From Aquamicrobium aerolatum DSM 21857 (GTDB lineage Bacteria; Pseudomonadota; Alphaproteobacteria; Rhizobiales; Rhizobiaceae), in NCBI RefSeq assembly GCF_900113935.1, contig NZ_FORF01000004.1, forward strand, positions 124,001-188,000: a stretch of 64,000 nucleotides of DNA, written 5' to 3'. The translations under genes and the position numbers were made by a program. Positions 16,411 through 25,315 of the stretch are shown piece after piece (positions within the stretch are counted from its first letter, which is position 1; each line of letters begins with the position of its first letter). The notes beneath the pieces are model-generated. The model was not told the DNA's origin. It did not search any database and saw only the letters and a list, made by a program, of their open reading frames with translations.

Positions 16411-17850
16411 ATGCTCGCGCCGTTGCAGCAGATATGGCGGTATTTTCCTGCTCAGGTCGTTGCGCTGGCCATGCAGCTCTTTGCTCTTCTGCTCTGGGCA
16501 CGGCTCCTGCCTCTCGGTGAGATCGGTCGGCTGACGCTCGTCGTCGCGGTACAGGAGATCTTGTTCGCCCTGACACTTATGGGCTGGTCCCAATACATGC
16601 TGCGTTTCGGTGCGCGTCACGAGATCGGGGCGTTCCGGCAGACAGAGCAGGGGGTGTTGGCGGGATCAACCCTCCTGCAAGCACTTTTGACACTTTTGGC
16701 GCTGCCACTGGTTTTGGGGGCGGACCGCTCTGGTGCGCTCAACGCGACCGTGATCGGATTTGTGATCACCCGTTCGCTGGCGGTCTATCTGTCAGAGCGG
16801 GCGCGCGCAGACGATGACGCTCTGGCTTATACGTGTCTGCAGGCCTTGTTTCCTGCGCTGGCGCTGTTGCTGTCCGTTATCGCCATCACGAAAATCGCCC
16901 CCACGGCGCAGTCTGTGTTGTTGGCGATGACGGTTGCGTATGGCGCGGGCCTGATCTTCGTTGGTGTGCGAAGTCGATCGCGGCGTGTCCTAGCCTGGCC
17001 CGATTATCATATCTTGAGATCGGGCATTGTCTTTGGCCTGCCCGTCACGCTTGCTGCGCTGGCGGCATCAGTCGCGATCAATGCACCGCGTTTCATGGTT
17101 GAACAGCAGCTCGGAATTGCAGCAGCTGGGCTCTTCGCTGTTTTCTTCGGGTTGGGTCTGCGTGTCGCGAGCGGCGTGGTCATGCTGGTGTCTGCCGGCG
17201 CCTACCCACTGGCTGCTCGCAAGATGGAAGCTGGTGGAACCGACGCCGGTCACCAACAGCTTGCAAAAAATATCGCGGTTTTGGCCATGATCCTGTTTCC
17301 AGCCGTTGCCGGTTTCATCGCCGTTGCACCGTCATTTGCACTGCTGTTTCTGCCCGAAGCTTTCCAGGAAATGGCGAGGACGCTGCTCCCGCTCGCAGCC
17401 TTGTTCGGTCTGCTACGTTATGCGCGATCGCACTCGACGGATCAGGTGTTCCTGCTCCATGGACACAGTGAGGTCTCCATGCGGCTGTCAATCCTTGAGC
17501 TGATGCTGATCACCGGCTTGAGCGCTACAGGGATCGCTTTCTGGGGAATCGGCGGGGCTTTTGTCGGCGCGGTGTGTGCTGCTTTGATCTGTGGCGTCAT
17601 CAGCGTTGTGATCGCGCGCTGGCGGTTTGGATTTGTCTTTCCCGTATCGCCTGTGTTGCGCTGTGCACTTGCTGCGTGCGGCATGCTGCTTGCTCTTCAA
17701 TTTGTTCCGACCGCGCAAACGCTTCCGGCGTTTTTGCTGACGATCGCCGTCGGCGCTTTGATTTATGGTGTTTGTCTCACATTGGCATGCCTCCCAATGC
17801 TTGCCCTCTCGACGCTGCAGTCGCTTTGGCGGCGTGGAGAAGTGTGGTGA
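16411..17850 (+). CDS. Polysaccharide flippase, Wzx/MATE-like
   Basis: A 479-residue protein with roughly 12-14 hydrophobic helices and few loops, resembling lipopolysaccharide/exopolysaccharide flippases of the MOP superfamily that move undecaprenyl-linked repeat units across the inner membrane. The N-terminal pattern LAMQLFALLLWARLLPLGEIGRL is typical of Wzx (equivalent to the common LA-R-L-P-EYG pattern). ATG 16411 follows GGGAG. The TGA overlaps the next glycosyltransferase (GTGA, 17847-17850). It opens the rightward part of the surface-polysaccharide locus; no attachment to a specific polymer can be made. Confidence 0.85.
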   Translation: MLAPLQQIWRYFPAQVVALAMQLFALLLWARLLPLGEIGRLTLVVAVQEILFALTLMGWSQYMLRFGARHEIGAFRQTEQGVLAGSTLLQALLTLLALPLVLGADRSGALNATVIGFVITRSLAVYLSERARADDDALAYTCLQALFPALALLLSVIAITKIAPTAQSVLLAMTVAYGAGLIFVGVRSRSRRVLAWPDYHILRSGIVFGLPVTLAALAASVAINAPRFMVEQQLGIAAAGLFAVFFGLGLRVASGVVMLVSAGAYPLAARKMEAGGTDAGHQQLAKNIAVLAMILFPAVAGFIAVAPSFALLFLPEAFQEMARTLLPLAALFGLLRYARSHSTDQVFLLHGHSEVSMRLSILELMLITGLSATGIAFWGIGGAFVGAVCAALICGVISVVIARWRFGFVFPVSPVLRCALAACGMLLALQFVPTAQTLPAFLLTIAVGALIYGVCLTLACLPMLALSTLQSLWRRGEVW

Positions 17851-18992
17851 AGGTCCTTCTCCTCAGCAGCGAGTTCACGCCGCGGGTGGGGGGGATTGGC
17901 ACATATGTTCTCGAGATGGCGCATGTCGCCACCGAGCTTGGCCATCAGGTGACGGTTGTCGCAGCAGATTATGGGCGCGATCATTCGGCGTCGGATCATT
18001 TCCTGCCATTTGAGGTGATCCGCTACCGTGGGGGCGATCACACAATGAGCCATATCCCGGCCAAAATGGCGCTCGTGCAGAAGCTTGCGCGCCAGCGCCC
18101 TGCTTATGATGTCGTCCACGCAGTCGACTGGCCATTCTTTCTGCCACTGTCGCTATCACCGTGGCGTCGACATGCCCATTGTGTCGTGTCGTTTCATGGA
18201 ACCGAGATTGCTTTCATGCAGCAGCGCAGACGCGCGGTTCCCCTCCAGATGGTAAAGTTCTGGAATGGTTGGAGCGAGTTTGCAGTCAATAGCCGGGATA
18301 CGGCTGCGCGGCTCAGTGCTGCGTTTCGGCCAGATCCCGCGCTGATCAACGTCACCGGTCTTGGAGTGTCGCAGTTCTGGTTCGTATCTCCTGAAAGCAA
18401 GACTCAGGCACGAGCCATTCTCGATCTGGAACCGGGCCGCTTCGTCATCGTGACGCTTGGCCGGGTGGTGGCGCGAAAAGGTCATCTTCTTTTGGCGAAA
18501 GCGCTCGCCTTGCTTCCACTGGAGGTGCAGCAGAAAATACACTGGCACATCATCGGGCCGCTACTCGATCCCAGCTATGTGTCGGAGATTTACGCCGCTT
18601 CATCTCATCTGGCCTGCCAAACAGTCGTCAGCGGAGCGCTTGATGCTGTCGGCATTCGCAGGTGGCTTACAGCGGCAGATTTGTTTTGCTTGCCGGGAAT
18701 GCCCGATCCCGACGGTGCGGTAGAGGGCTATGGACTTGTCTATCTGGAGGCAGCTGCATGCGGCACGCCTGCGCTTGCAACACGGCTCGGCGGCGTCACC
18801 GATGCGGTGATTGACGGCGAGACTGGTCTTCTTGTGGCTCCGGCAGATGCGGAAGCACTCTCTGCCGCCCTGCTTGGTCTCTATCGTGACCCGGCGCAGC
18901 TTGCGGCGCTCGCTCAGGATGCGCGCCGGCATGCGGCCTCCTGCAGCTGGCGACGTGTCGTCGCGCGTACCTATGCCAGCCGGCGGCGATGA
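17847..18992 (+). CDS. Glycosyltransferase, GT4-type
   Basis: A 381-residue GT-B fold enzyme. The N-terminus (VKVLLLSSEFTPRVGGIGTYV) has the acceptor-side Gly-rich loop, and the C-terminal half has the nucleotide-sugar region LGRVVARKGHLLLAKAL and the EX7E-like segment DGAVEGYGLVYLEAAACGTPALA. It begins at GTG 17847 by GTGA overlap with the flippase and ends with ATGA overlap to the next glycosyltransferase, so all three are co-translated. Sugar and acceptor are unknown. The longer frame from 17574 lies inside the flippase. Confidence 0.88.
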   Translation: MKVLLLSSEFTPRVGGIGTYVLEMAHVATELGHQVTVVAADYGRDHSASDHFLPFEVIRYRGGDHTMSHIPAKMALVQKLARQRPAYDVVHAVDWPFFLPLSLSPWRRHAHCVVSFHGTEIAFMQQRRRAVPLQMVKFWNGWSEFAVNSRDTAARLSAAFRPDPALINVTGLGVSQFWFVSPESKTQARAILDLEPGRFVIVTLGRVVARKGHLLLAKALALLPLEVQQKIHWHIIGPLLDPSYVSEIYAASSHLACQTVVSGALDAVGIRRWLTAADLFCLPGMPDPDGAVEGYGLVYLEAAACGTPALATRLGGVTDAVIDGETGLLVAPADAEALSAALLGLYRDPAQLAALAQDARRHAASCSWRRVVARTYASRRR

Positions 18993-20194
18993 GCCTAAGC
19001 GACACCAGACCGCGGGTGGTGTTCCTGATCAACTCGCTCACCGGCGGGGGCGCGGAACGGATCATGGCGCGGCTGATCACGCACTCCATGGCCCATTCAC
19101 ATCACTATGAGATGCACCTTGTCCTTCTCGACAAAGCGCCGGAGGCTTACAGCGTGCCCGACTGGATTGCGGTTCATCGTCTCGGCACGGCGGGTTCCAT
19201 GGCTGCGAGCCTCGGCGTGGCCCTTCGGTGCCTGCGCGCCCTGGAGCCGGACATATGTTTGAGTTTCCTGACCCGCGCCAATCTCGTGAATGTCATCTGC
19301 GCAAGGCTGCTGGGATACAAGGCGCTCATCAGCGAACGGGTCAGCCCGTCGAGTCATCATCGGCGCGGAGCAGGCGCAAAGCTGGCGCGGATTCTGACGC
19401 GATACATCTATCCCAAAGCAGATGTCGTGATTTGCCCCTCGGCTGGCGTGGCGGCGGATTTGATTGATAATTTTGGCGTGCCCCCGCCGAAAGTAACAAC
19501 AATCCCCAATCCGACTGACCGGGAGGCTTTGCATCGCGCAGCGACGCAGCCAGCGCAATTCCCCACAAGCCGGCCATACTTCGTCGCGATGGGGCGCTTG
19601 GTCGAGAACAAGAATTTTGCCCTGTTGCTGCAGGCATTTGCGCGATCGACGCCTGAATATGATCTTGTCCTGATCGGCGACGGGCCGCTCCGCGATCAGT
19701 TGCGGTTGCTTGCTCACCGGTTGGGGCTCGCACATCGTGTGCATTTCACCGGTTTCCTGGAAAATCCGTTTCCGCTCATCCTTAGGGCACGGGCATTCAT
19801 ATCGTCCTCTGACGCTGAAGGGTTCCCCAATGCGCTGGCCGAAGCGATGATGCTCGGCATTCCGGTCATTGCCACCAATTGCCGCTCCGGCCCCGCGGAA
19901 CTCCTCGGCGAAGAGCCGGCGCTGGAAGTCTCGGCTTTGTACGGGGCTCGGCATGGTTTGTTGGTGCCGGTGGGGGACGTTGCGGCCTTGGCGAAGGCGT
20001 TGACGATGATGAGCAGTGATGGTTTCCGCGATGTGCAGGCTGTGCGGGCGGCTGAAGGAGCCGCCCGTTACCAGATGCAGCCCGCCATTGATGCATATTG
20101 GCAGGTCATGCAGGTTTCGCTGCCTCAGCGCATGTCTCCCCAAAGCGAGAACCGATGTCGGAAAGCGAAACCGCAAGATCGCGAGACGCTTTAG
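18989..20194 (+). CDS. Glycosyltransferase, GT4-type, with a repeat-derived C-terminal tail
   Basis: A 401-residue GT4-type enzyme: N-terminal FLINSLTGGGAERIMARL, a central IPNPTDREAL switch, GRLVENKNFALLLQAFA, and SSDAEGFPNALAEAMMLGIPVIATNC (EX7E motif). Proteins of this type add hexoses in exopolysaccharide repeat units. The last 20 or so residues (MSPQSENRCRKAKPQDRETL) are encoded by a decayed copy of the same palindromic element seen at 26884, 43365 and 50338, which also supplies the stop codon. The catalytic domains end well before it. Last of three coupled genes, convergent with a minus-strand gene five bases away. Confidence 0.87.
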   Translation: MSLSDTRPRVVFLINSLTGGGAERIMARLITHSMAHSHHYEMHLVLLDKAPEAYSVPDWIAVHRLGTAGSMAASLGVALRCLRALEPDICLSFLTRANLVNVICARLLGYKALISERVSPSSHHRRGAGAKLARILTRYIYPKADVVICPSAGVAADLIDNFGVPPPKVTTIPNPTDREALHRAATQPAQFPTSRPYFVAMGRLVENKNFALLLQAFARSTPEYDLVLIGDGPLRDQLRLLAHRLGLAHRVHFTGFLENPFPLILRARAFISSSDAEGFPNALAEAMMLGIPVIATNCRSGPAELLGEEPALEVSALYGARHGLLVPVGDVAALAKALTMMSSDGFRDVQAVRAAEGAARYQMQPAIDAYWQVMQVSLPQRMSPQSENRCRKAKPQDRETL

Positions 20195-20198
20195 CCGT
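20128..20198 (+). repeat. Decayed RIME-like element inside the 3' end of a glycosyltransferase gene
   Basis: CATGTCTCCCCAAAGCGAGA (from 20131) matches the left palindrome of the element at 43369 (CATGTCTGCCGAAAGCGGGA), and AGATCGCGAGACGCTTTAG (20176-20194) matches AGATCGCGACACGCTTTGAG at 43453. The middle part is shortened. Confidence 0.65.
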
Positions 20199-20199
20199 C

Positions 20200-20913
20200 C
20201 TACATCGATCGGCGCAGCGCCACGATTGGGCCATGCGTGCCACTATCCTGCATCATTGCAGGCGCGGTCGCAGGCAGCGCCCCATATGCCCATGACGCGC
20301 TGAGGTATCGAAAGGCTGCGCTGGCTGCCAGCTCCGTCAGCGTAGACGTTGGCAAGTGGCCATAGAGTGCACCGCCGACACGCCTTACAACAGGCATCGT
20401 CCCCACAGCTTTCATGATGCATGCAGTCCAGTAAAGGCCGGGCTTGAGCGACACACTGATGGTGCGCCAGCGGTCGCCATTGAACTCGGACAGGTCGAGC
20501 TCGCCGGCGTCCAACACGAGCGCAGCGGGTGCATGGGTCTCGGGATCAGTCGCGAAAAGGCCGATCCGCGCCGCTGCCCCTGGCTGGGCTGTCGTCACCC
20601 GCAACGCCAGCCGGTCGATCTGGGTGCGCCTTCCGACGAAGACTGGTTGCATGGTCAGAAGGTCTGGGGTGAGGGCGCTGCTGTCGGAAACCTGCGCGAT
20701 ATGTGCAGGGACGCGATAATCGCCGACCGCCCAGGCTGGCGTGTGGATGTCCAGTTCCATCCAGGATGCCGAGCCCGCCGTTGCGTCGAGGCATTTGTGC
20801 ATGCTGCCCCGTGCGATGTCGAACCATTCCGAGCCCGGTCCATATCCCTGAGTGAGATCGTTGCCGGAATGTGGGGGGATGATTGCGGTCAGATTGTCCT
20901 TGATGCTCGCCAT
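20200..20913 (-). CDS. Phage-tail-like protein of unknown function in polysaccharide locus
   Basis: A 237-residue protein without signal peptide or membrane helix. Its N-terminus (TAIIPPHSGNDLTQGYGPGSEWFDIARGSMHKCLDATAGSASW) follows the pattern 'DLTxGYxxGSxWxD...KCxDATxGxAxW' that recurs in phage and R-body-like tail or appendage proteins; the remainder looks beta-rich, including an acyl/sugar-like jelly-roll portion (DLSEFNGDRWRTISVSL). Start ATG 20913 follows AAGGAGG; the stop of the glycosidase gene is two bases upstream, so the two are coupled. No enzymatic motif. Function not assigned. Confidence 0.6.
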   Translation of the reverse strand: MASIKDNLTAIIPPHSGNDLTQGYGPGSEWFDIARGSMHKCLDATAGSASWMELDIHTPAWAVGDYRVPAHIAQVSDSSALTPDLLTMQPVFVGRRTQIDRLALRVTTAQPGAAARIGLFATDPETHAPAALVLDAGELDLSEFNGDRWRTISVSLKPGLYWTACIMKAVGTMPVVRRVGGALYGHLPTSTLTELAASAAFRYLSASWAYGALPATAPAMMQDSGTHGPIVALRRSM

Positions 20914-20914
20914 G

Positions 20915-22159
20915 TCACTGTGCCTCCTTCAGCGCGTCGCGGATCGCTGCGTATTGCGGTTTGGGTTGATAAAACACGTCAAAGGGCAGGGGGCGCTCGC
21001 CCGCTGTCCATGGATGACGGTTGTCTGACAGACCCCATGAAATGACGGGATCACCCGGTCCCAGGAATTCGAGCGCCACGTCAAGAAAACGCCGGATCAG
21101 ATCAGAGCAGCGAAGGTCGTACTCGGCTGTCGTCAGTGTCTTGAAGCTGTCATCGCCCGCCCGGCAGTCCAGTTCACCGATCATGATGCGCAGACCCAGT
21201 TGCTTCACCCCAGCCATGAATTCGCGCAGCTTTGCTGCATCGAACCCGCGGCGCAGGCTGAGATGGCCCTGCATGTTCAGGCCGTCGATCGGCAGGCCTG
21301 CATCCAGCCCCTTGCGCAGGAAGTTGAGAATGCTGGCATTGTGCTCGACATGGTACGGAGAGGTGATCTGCTCACATTGATCGTGGCACAGATAGAGCGG
21401 CGTATGAGGGAAAGCCTCGCGCGCCTTCAGGAACAGATAGGCGACCCAGTCGGGGCCATCATAAATGCCCTTGTTGGGGCAGCTGTCACCAACGGTTCCG
21501 GGCGCCGACGCAGTGTACCACTGATTGGGTCGATATCCTCCTGGCAGCGTGCCCAGTCCGTCGAACAGCTCGTTGGTGACGTCGATATTGTAGGCGCTCT
21601 GCACGTCCTTCACGGACGCGATTGCGTTCAGGTGCTGATCGATGATCGACATGTAGGTGGTGCCGGACAGCGTCGACGCGTTGATCCACGGCATGTCATG
21701 AGTGGGATAGACGAGGGAATGCAGTCGCCATGCCTTGCCCGCGTTGATCGCTCTGGCGACTGCTTCCTGGGCAGCCGATAGGCGGAAAACGTTCTGGACC
21801 GGCTGGATTGCAGCCGGCTGGAAGTCATTGTCGAACACCCAGATGTCGCTGTGTGCCGTGAGCAGGTCGAGCAGGCCGGGAATATGGCGCGCGTCGGCCG
21901 GGTCGAGTCGGAAAGCTTGCGGCACGGCAGTGCCGAAGAGCCGACCGTTGCCGATAATTTCGCGCGGCAATGGCGCGAGCGGGATAGCTGCAGCTGTGGT
22001 GGTTCGCGCCCGTCCTGACGCGTCGCGCCGCGTCGCACCAGAAATTGCCGATCGCACGGTTGCTTCGGTGAGCGGAAACCGGCCGGCGAACCCCTCGCCA
22101 TCGTGACCGACGCCATGGGTGGCATCGATCAACGGCAGTTTGTCGATTTGTCCTGCCAT
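20915..22159 (-). CDS. Glycoside hydrolase family 10-like (endo-xylanase-type) protein
   Basis: A 414-residue protein whose residues about 85-410 fit the GH10 barrel: DIWVFDNDFQPA (AENxMK-like), WRLHSLVYPTHDMPWI (HTLVWH-like), YNIDVTNELFDG with the acid/base Glu of the VxNE motif, PIDGLNMQGHL, IMIGELDC with the nucleophile Glu of TELD, and VISWGLSDNRHPW. The first 80 residues are a separate Ser/Thr-Ala-rich module. There is no signal peptide. ATG 22159 follows GGCGGA and the stop of a small upstream ORF. It probably cuts or trims the polymer made by this locus, or a plant xylan; neither can be shown from sequence. Confidence 0.8.
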   Translation of the reverse strand: MAGQIDKLPLIDATHGVGHDGEGFAGRFPLTEATVRSAISGATRRDASGRARTTTAAAIPLAPLPREIIGNGRLFGTAVPQAFRLDPADARHIPGLLDLLTAHSDIWVFDNDFQPAAIQPVQNVFRLSAAQEAVARAINAGKAWRLHSLVYPTHDMPWINASTLSGTTYMSIIDQHLNAIASVKDVQSAYNIDVTNELFDGLGTLPGGYRPNQWYTASAPGTVGDSCPNKGIYDGPDWVAYLFLKAREAFPHTPLYLCHDQCEQITSPYHVEHNASILNFLRKGLDAGLPIDGLNMQGHLSLRRGFDAAKLREFMAGVKQLGLRIMIGELDCRAGDDSFKTLTTAEYDLRCSDLIRRFLDVALEFLGPGDPVISWGLSDNRHPWTAGERPLPFDVFYQPKPQYAAIRDALKEAQ

Positions 22160-22160
22160 G

Positions 22161-22331
22161 TCACGCAATCCGCCCGACCAGATCTGCGATGCCGACTGTT
22201 CTGATATTTCCCCGCAGTGTGATGAATGAACCGCTGCGTAAACGCGATGTCAGGCGAACGTAACCGACCGGCGGTTGCCAGCGAGAGGCTGCGTATCTGT
22301 GATGGGTAAGTCCGAGACCGAGGCCAAGCAT
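22161..22331 (-). CDS. Small protein upstream of GH10 gene, unknown function
   Basis: A 56-residue basic ORF (MLGLGLGLTHHRYAASRW..., ending ADLVGRIA) with start ATG 22331 after GGGAG. Its TGA ends one base before the glycosidase ATG, the kind of spacing seen between real coupled genes. The N-terminal LGLGLGLT is like openings of small phage structural proteins, in line with the phage-tail-like protein two genes further. No homologue recognised with confidence. Confidence 0.5.
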   Translation of the reverse strand: MLGLGLGLTHHRYAASRWQPPVGYVRLTSRLRSGSFITLRGNIRTVGIADLVGRIA

Positions 22332-22408
22332 TGCAAAACTCCCGTGGTTGTCGTCACTCAAGGGTAAGTGCGACCCGCGGGAGGGGGATCAAAATGCGCA
22401 GAGATTGC

Positions 22409-23572
22409 CTATTCGGCGGCCGGTGCCTCGGCTGGGTCGGGGAAGGTGGAGGCCTCGCATCCGATGGCCGGGGCCACGTCTCGGTATGCGGCGAGCGTCT
22501 TGGCAGCAATCGTTGTCCAGCGAAAAGGTCGTAACATTGATTCCCAGCAGGGCGGGCTGGTCGGGGTTCTCGACAAGTGTTCGCCGATTTTGGCTGCCAG
22601 ATCATCCACGTCGCCGACCGGATGATAATTCTGCGGACCCAGTTTCAGATCCCGGTGTGCGGGCAGGTCACTGACCAGAACTGGACAGCCATGGGCCATC
22701 GCTTCCAGAAGCGCAATTGGCAGGCCTTCATGCGAAGACGGCAGCACGAAAAGTGCAGCATTTTCATAGAGCGCCTTCAACTCGGCGCCGGAACGAAAGC
22801 CTGCCAGGACGACATTGCGCGTGGCTGCAGCGGCATCGCGAACACTGCGACCATAGCGTTCGGACATCAGGTCGGGCAGGCCGGCGATCACCAATGTCAT
22901 GCCGTCGCCTTGAAGGCGTGACCAGGCGGCGATGAGATCGAGATGGCGCTTTTCCGGAACGATCCGGCTTACTGTCAGGACATAGGCTTGGGGCCGTAGT
23001 TGCAATTCCTGCAAGACGGCAGTGGGTGCAAGGGCTTTGGGGAGTCTCACGCCGTTCGGGACATAGCTGAACTCGCGTCGATACTGGCTTGTGAGCGCGG
23101 CAGACAGCGAACGCGACACGCAGAGCGTACGGTGGGAAAAACGCGCCTGGCAGACTTCACCCATCTTCAGCAGACGACGGGCGACCTTCCCCCATTTTTC
23201 ACGACGATAATCTTCGCCGTGATGCGTGGTGACCACTCTGAGACCCAGCAATCTTGCCACCGGTACCATCAGACTTGGGCCGACAGCATGGATGTGGATC
23301 AGCCGGGGACGCATGATCGCGGCGTAAAGGATGCACAACAGCGTATGCAGCAAGGCTTCTGCGGCGACCAGTTGCGGTGCCCAGACGCGAATGATCCTGA
23401 CCTGCGTACCCGGCAGTTTCTGCCCGCGAGCTGCATATGGGGTGCGCACGAAAACCCCAACCGTGATGCCGAGGCGATCCAGTTCGGTGGCCAGATTGCG
23501 GACATGTGTTTCTACGCCGCCCTGCATGTCGGCGATGCTCCGCAGTCCCATGACGAGAACATCGTATCTCAC
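22409..23572 (-). CDS. Glycosyltransferase, GT4-type
   Basis: A 387-residue GT-B enzyme starting at GTG 23572. Features: N-terminal acceptor loop GGVETHVRNLATEL, IHIHAVGPSLMVPVARLLG, VTTHHGEDY, the donor-domain opening VSRIVPEKRHLDLIAAW, and PSSHEGLPIALLEAMAHGCPVLVSDLP with the EX7E pair. The H-G-E-D-Y region and the E-K in 'VPEKRH' are classic for GT4. It is in the leftward half of the locus with the polymerase gene. Sugar and linkage unknown. The C-terminal tail is Ala/Pro-rich (FPDPAEAPAAE). Confidence 0.88.
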   Translation of the reverse strand: MRYDVLVMGLRSIADMQGGVETHVRNLATELDRLGITVGVFVRTPYAARGQKLPGTQVRIIRVWAPQLVAAEALLHTLLCILYAAIMRPRLIHIHAVGPSLMVPVARLLGLRVVTTHHGEDYRREKWGKVARRLLKMGEVCQARFSHRTLCVSRSLSAALTSQYRREFSYVPNGVRLPKALAPTAVLQELQLRPQAYVLTVSRIVPEKRHLDLIAAWSRLQGDGMTLVIAGLPDLMSERYGRSVRDAAAATRNVVLAGFRSGAELKALYENAALFVLPSSHEGLPIALLEAMAHGCPVLVSDLPAHRDLKLGPQNYHPVGDVDDLAAKIGEHLSRTPTSPPCWESMLRPFRWTTIAAKTLAAYRDVAPAIGCEASTFPDPAEAPAAE

Positions 23573-23713
23573 GTCGCCACGCCCCGAGGGGCACGTTGGT
23601 CACATGTCGCTGATTTTTAGTTGCCCCATATTCCATGAAACATGAGTGTCAGAGAAATTGAAACAGAAAGCTGGAATTTGAGTGAAATATATTTCAAATC
23701 CCACAATTTTCAT

Positions 23714-24943
23714 TCATCTTTGTGGAGGAATGCAAAGCAATATTACTATGAATTGTGAGATCAGAAGAGATTTGCTTCCGATTGAGAGCGACGAAAAGCT
23801 TGTCGCGAGGAAGTAGATGCTGACCAGCAGCGCTGCGACGCCCCTGTCTAATATCAGAGTTGCGAAAACAGCGATGGTGGCAGCAAGGAGCGCCACTGCT
23901 ATTGGCAGGCCGTATGTCATGATCAGCGCAACCCAGGACAACTCAATGCCGTGAGGCGATCCGAAACGCGCCTGCAAGGCGCTGCGCACCTCCACCGGAG
24001 CACCGCTCCACCAGTGCCCCGCGTCCAGTTCGGAAAGCATTTGCAGTGCAGCCAATCGGGTCTCGTTGCTGCCGCGCCCATCGCTGAAGCGTGCAATGGT
24101 GAGATCGGCAAGGCCACTTTGCCAGCCCACCAATGCGATGCAGAGGATGAGCAGGCTCAGCATGCCAAGACGCAACAGCTCATGTCCGCCACCCCCGCGC
24201 GCCATTCGCGCGAATGTGTAGGAAACGACATAGATGGTGCACAGCGTCAGGGTCACCGCCAGCGCCACACGTCCGGCAAACACAAACAGCGCCAAAAGGT
24301 GCAGGCTGCAGATTATCAGCGGCCATGACCGCAACCGCGAGGGAAACAGCCGCATCACCGTGACGAGGATCCAGGCTCCTGTAAGGGTTGCATTGGTCAG
24401 AGGGTGGCCCAGCAATGCGGTTGGACGCTTGTCAAAAGCCAGAATAGCGTCCCCGGCCACAAAGGGTAGCAGCCGCAACCCCGAGAGACTTTCGAAGATC
24501 GCTGTGATCGAATTTACAGCCAGAATGGCCGCAATGATCGAAGGCAGCGCCTCAAGGGTTCTTGCGCTGGCATGCGCCAGGGCGAGTAGGAGTAGCCCCG
24601 GCAGGAGGAAGGTGACAATCAATGCTGACAGTTCGCCACCACCGCTACGTGATTGCGGCGACAGGCTGACCGACAGGATCGCGAGCAGCGCCGCTCCTGC
24701 CAGGACCAGTGCCGGCAACGCGAACGCCGGGTATGTGAACGCTTTGCGTCGACAGGCCTGTGCTGCCAGCACGCCGAGAACTGCATAGAACGCGGGATGG
24801 ATTTTTGCCCATTGCGGCCCATGCGATGTCGAATAGGGGATGTTTAAGGCGTGCAGCAGGTTGGGCGATGCCAGAAACAAAAGCACCACCGTCGCGAGAA
24901 TCGCGGGCTGCAATACACCCGCTCCGGCTTTAGAACTGGCCAT
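23714..24943 (-). CDS. Polysaccharide polymerase / O-antigen ligase-like membrane protein
   Basis: A 409-residue protein with about ten to twelve hydrophobic segments and one larger polar loop (RFSDGRGSNETRLAALQMLSE...), as in Wzy polymerases, O-antigen ligases and VpsF-type proteins. The pattern R-x-x-S/G-x-x-R followed by 'H.WW.G.P' in that loop is typical of the Wzy/WaaL fold. In this locus, with a flippase and glycosyltransferases, a polymerase role is likely. ATG 24943 follows GGGGAGACGGGG. First gene of the leftward transcript. Confidence 0.72.
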   Translation of the reverse strand: MASSKAGAGVLQPAILATVVLLFLASPNLLHALNIPYSTSHGPQWAKIHPAFYAVLGVLAAQACRRKAFTYPAFALPALVLAGAALLAILSVSLSPQSRSGGGELSALIVTFLLPGLLLLALAHASARTLEALPSIIAAILAVNSITAIFESLSGLRLLPFVAGDAILAFDKRPTALLGHPLTNATLTGAWILVTVMRLFPSRLRSWPLIICSLHLLALFVFAGRVALAVTLTLCTIYVVSYTFARMARGGGGHELLRLGMLSLLILCIALVGWQSGLADLTIARFSDGRGSNETRLAALQMLSELDAGHWWSGAPVEVRSALQARFGSPHGIELSWVALIMTYGLPIAVALLAATIAVFATLILDRGVAALLVSIYFLATSFSSLSIGSKSLLISQFIVILLCIPPQR

Positions 24944-25066
24944 CCCCGTCTCCCCGCTTCAGTAAGCGATGACAATACGGAAATGTCCACTGGCCGCGTG
25001 CCCGTGTCCTGACGTCAAAATCGGAGAAGCATCCGGAAGACCGGCTGGACGGTCATTTTGAGGAAA

Positions 25067-25142
25067 TGGTGCCGCTTAGGTGACTCGAACACCTGACCCC
25101 ATCATTACGAATGATGTGCTCTACCAACTGAGCTAAAGCGGC
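25067..25142 (-). tRNA. tRNA-Thr (anticodon CGT)
   Basis: A 76-nt cloverleaf with encoded CCA. Acceptor GCCGCTT (25142-25136) pairs with AAGCGGC; D-arm AGCTCAGTTGGTAGAGC; anticodon stem CATCA/TGATG around loop TTCGTAA, anticodon CGT reading ACG; T-arm with GTTCGAGTC. It lies between the polysaccharide locus and the phospholipase-D gene, a place where tRNA genes often border variable regions, but no attachment-site duplicate was seen. Confidence 0.97.
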
Positions 25143-25315
25143 TTTCACTCCGCGCGAGGCGCGGTTCGGATGTGAGCGCGTGATAGCTTCATTGTGCGGG
25201 AAAGACAAGCACCTATTCACAAAACTTGTGTGCCTGAAGAAACACGCATGAAGCCGCTTGGAAGTTGGTGCCCAACCCGTATGATGCGACACGGGGGTCT
25301 TTAACGGTGCCGACG

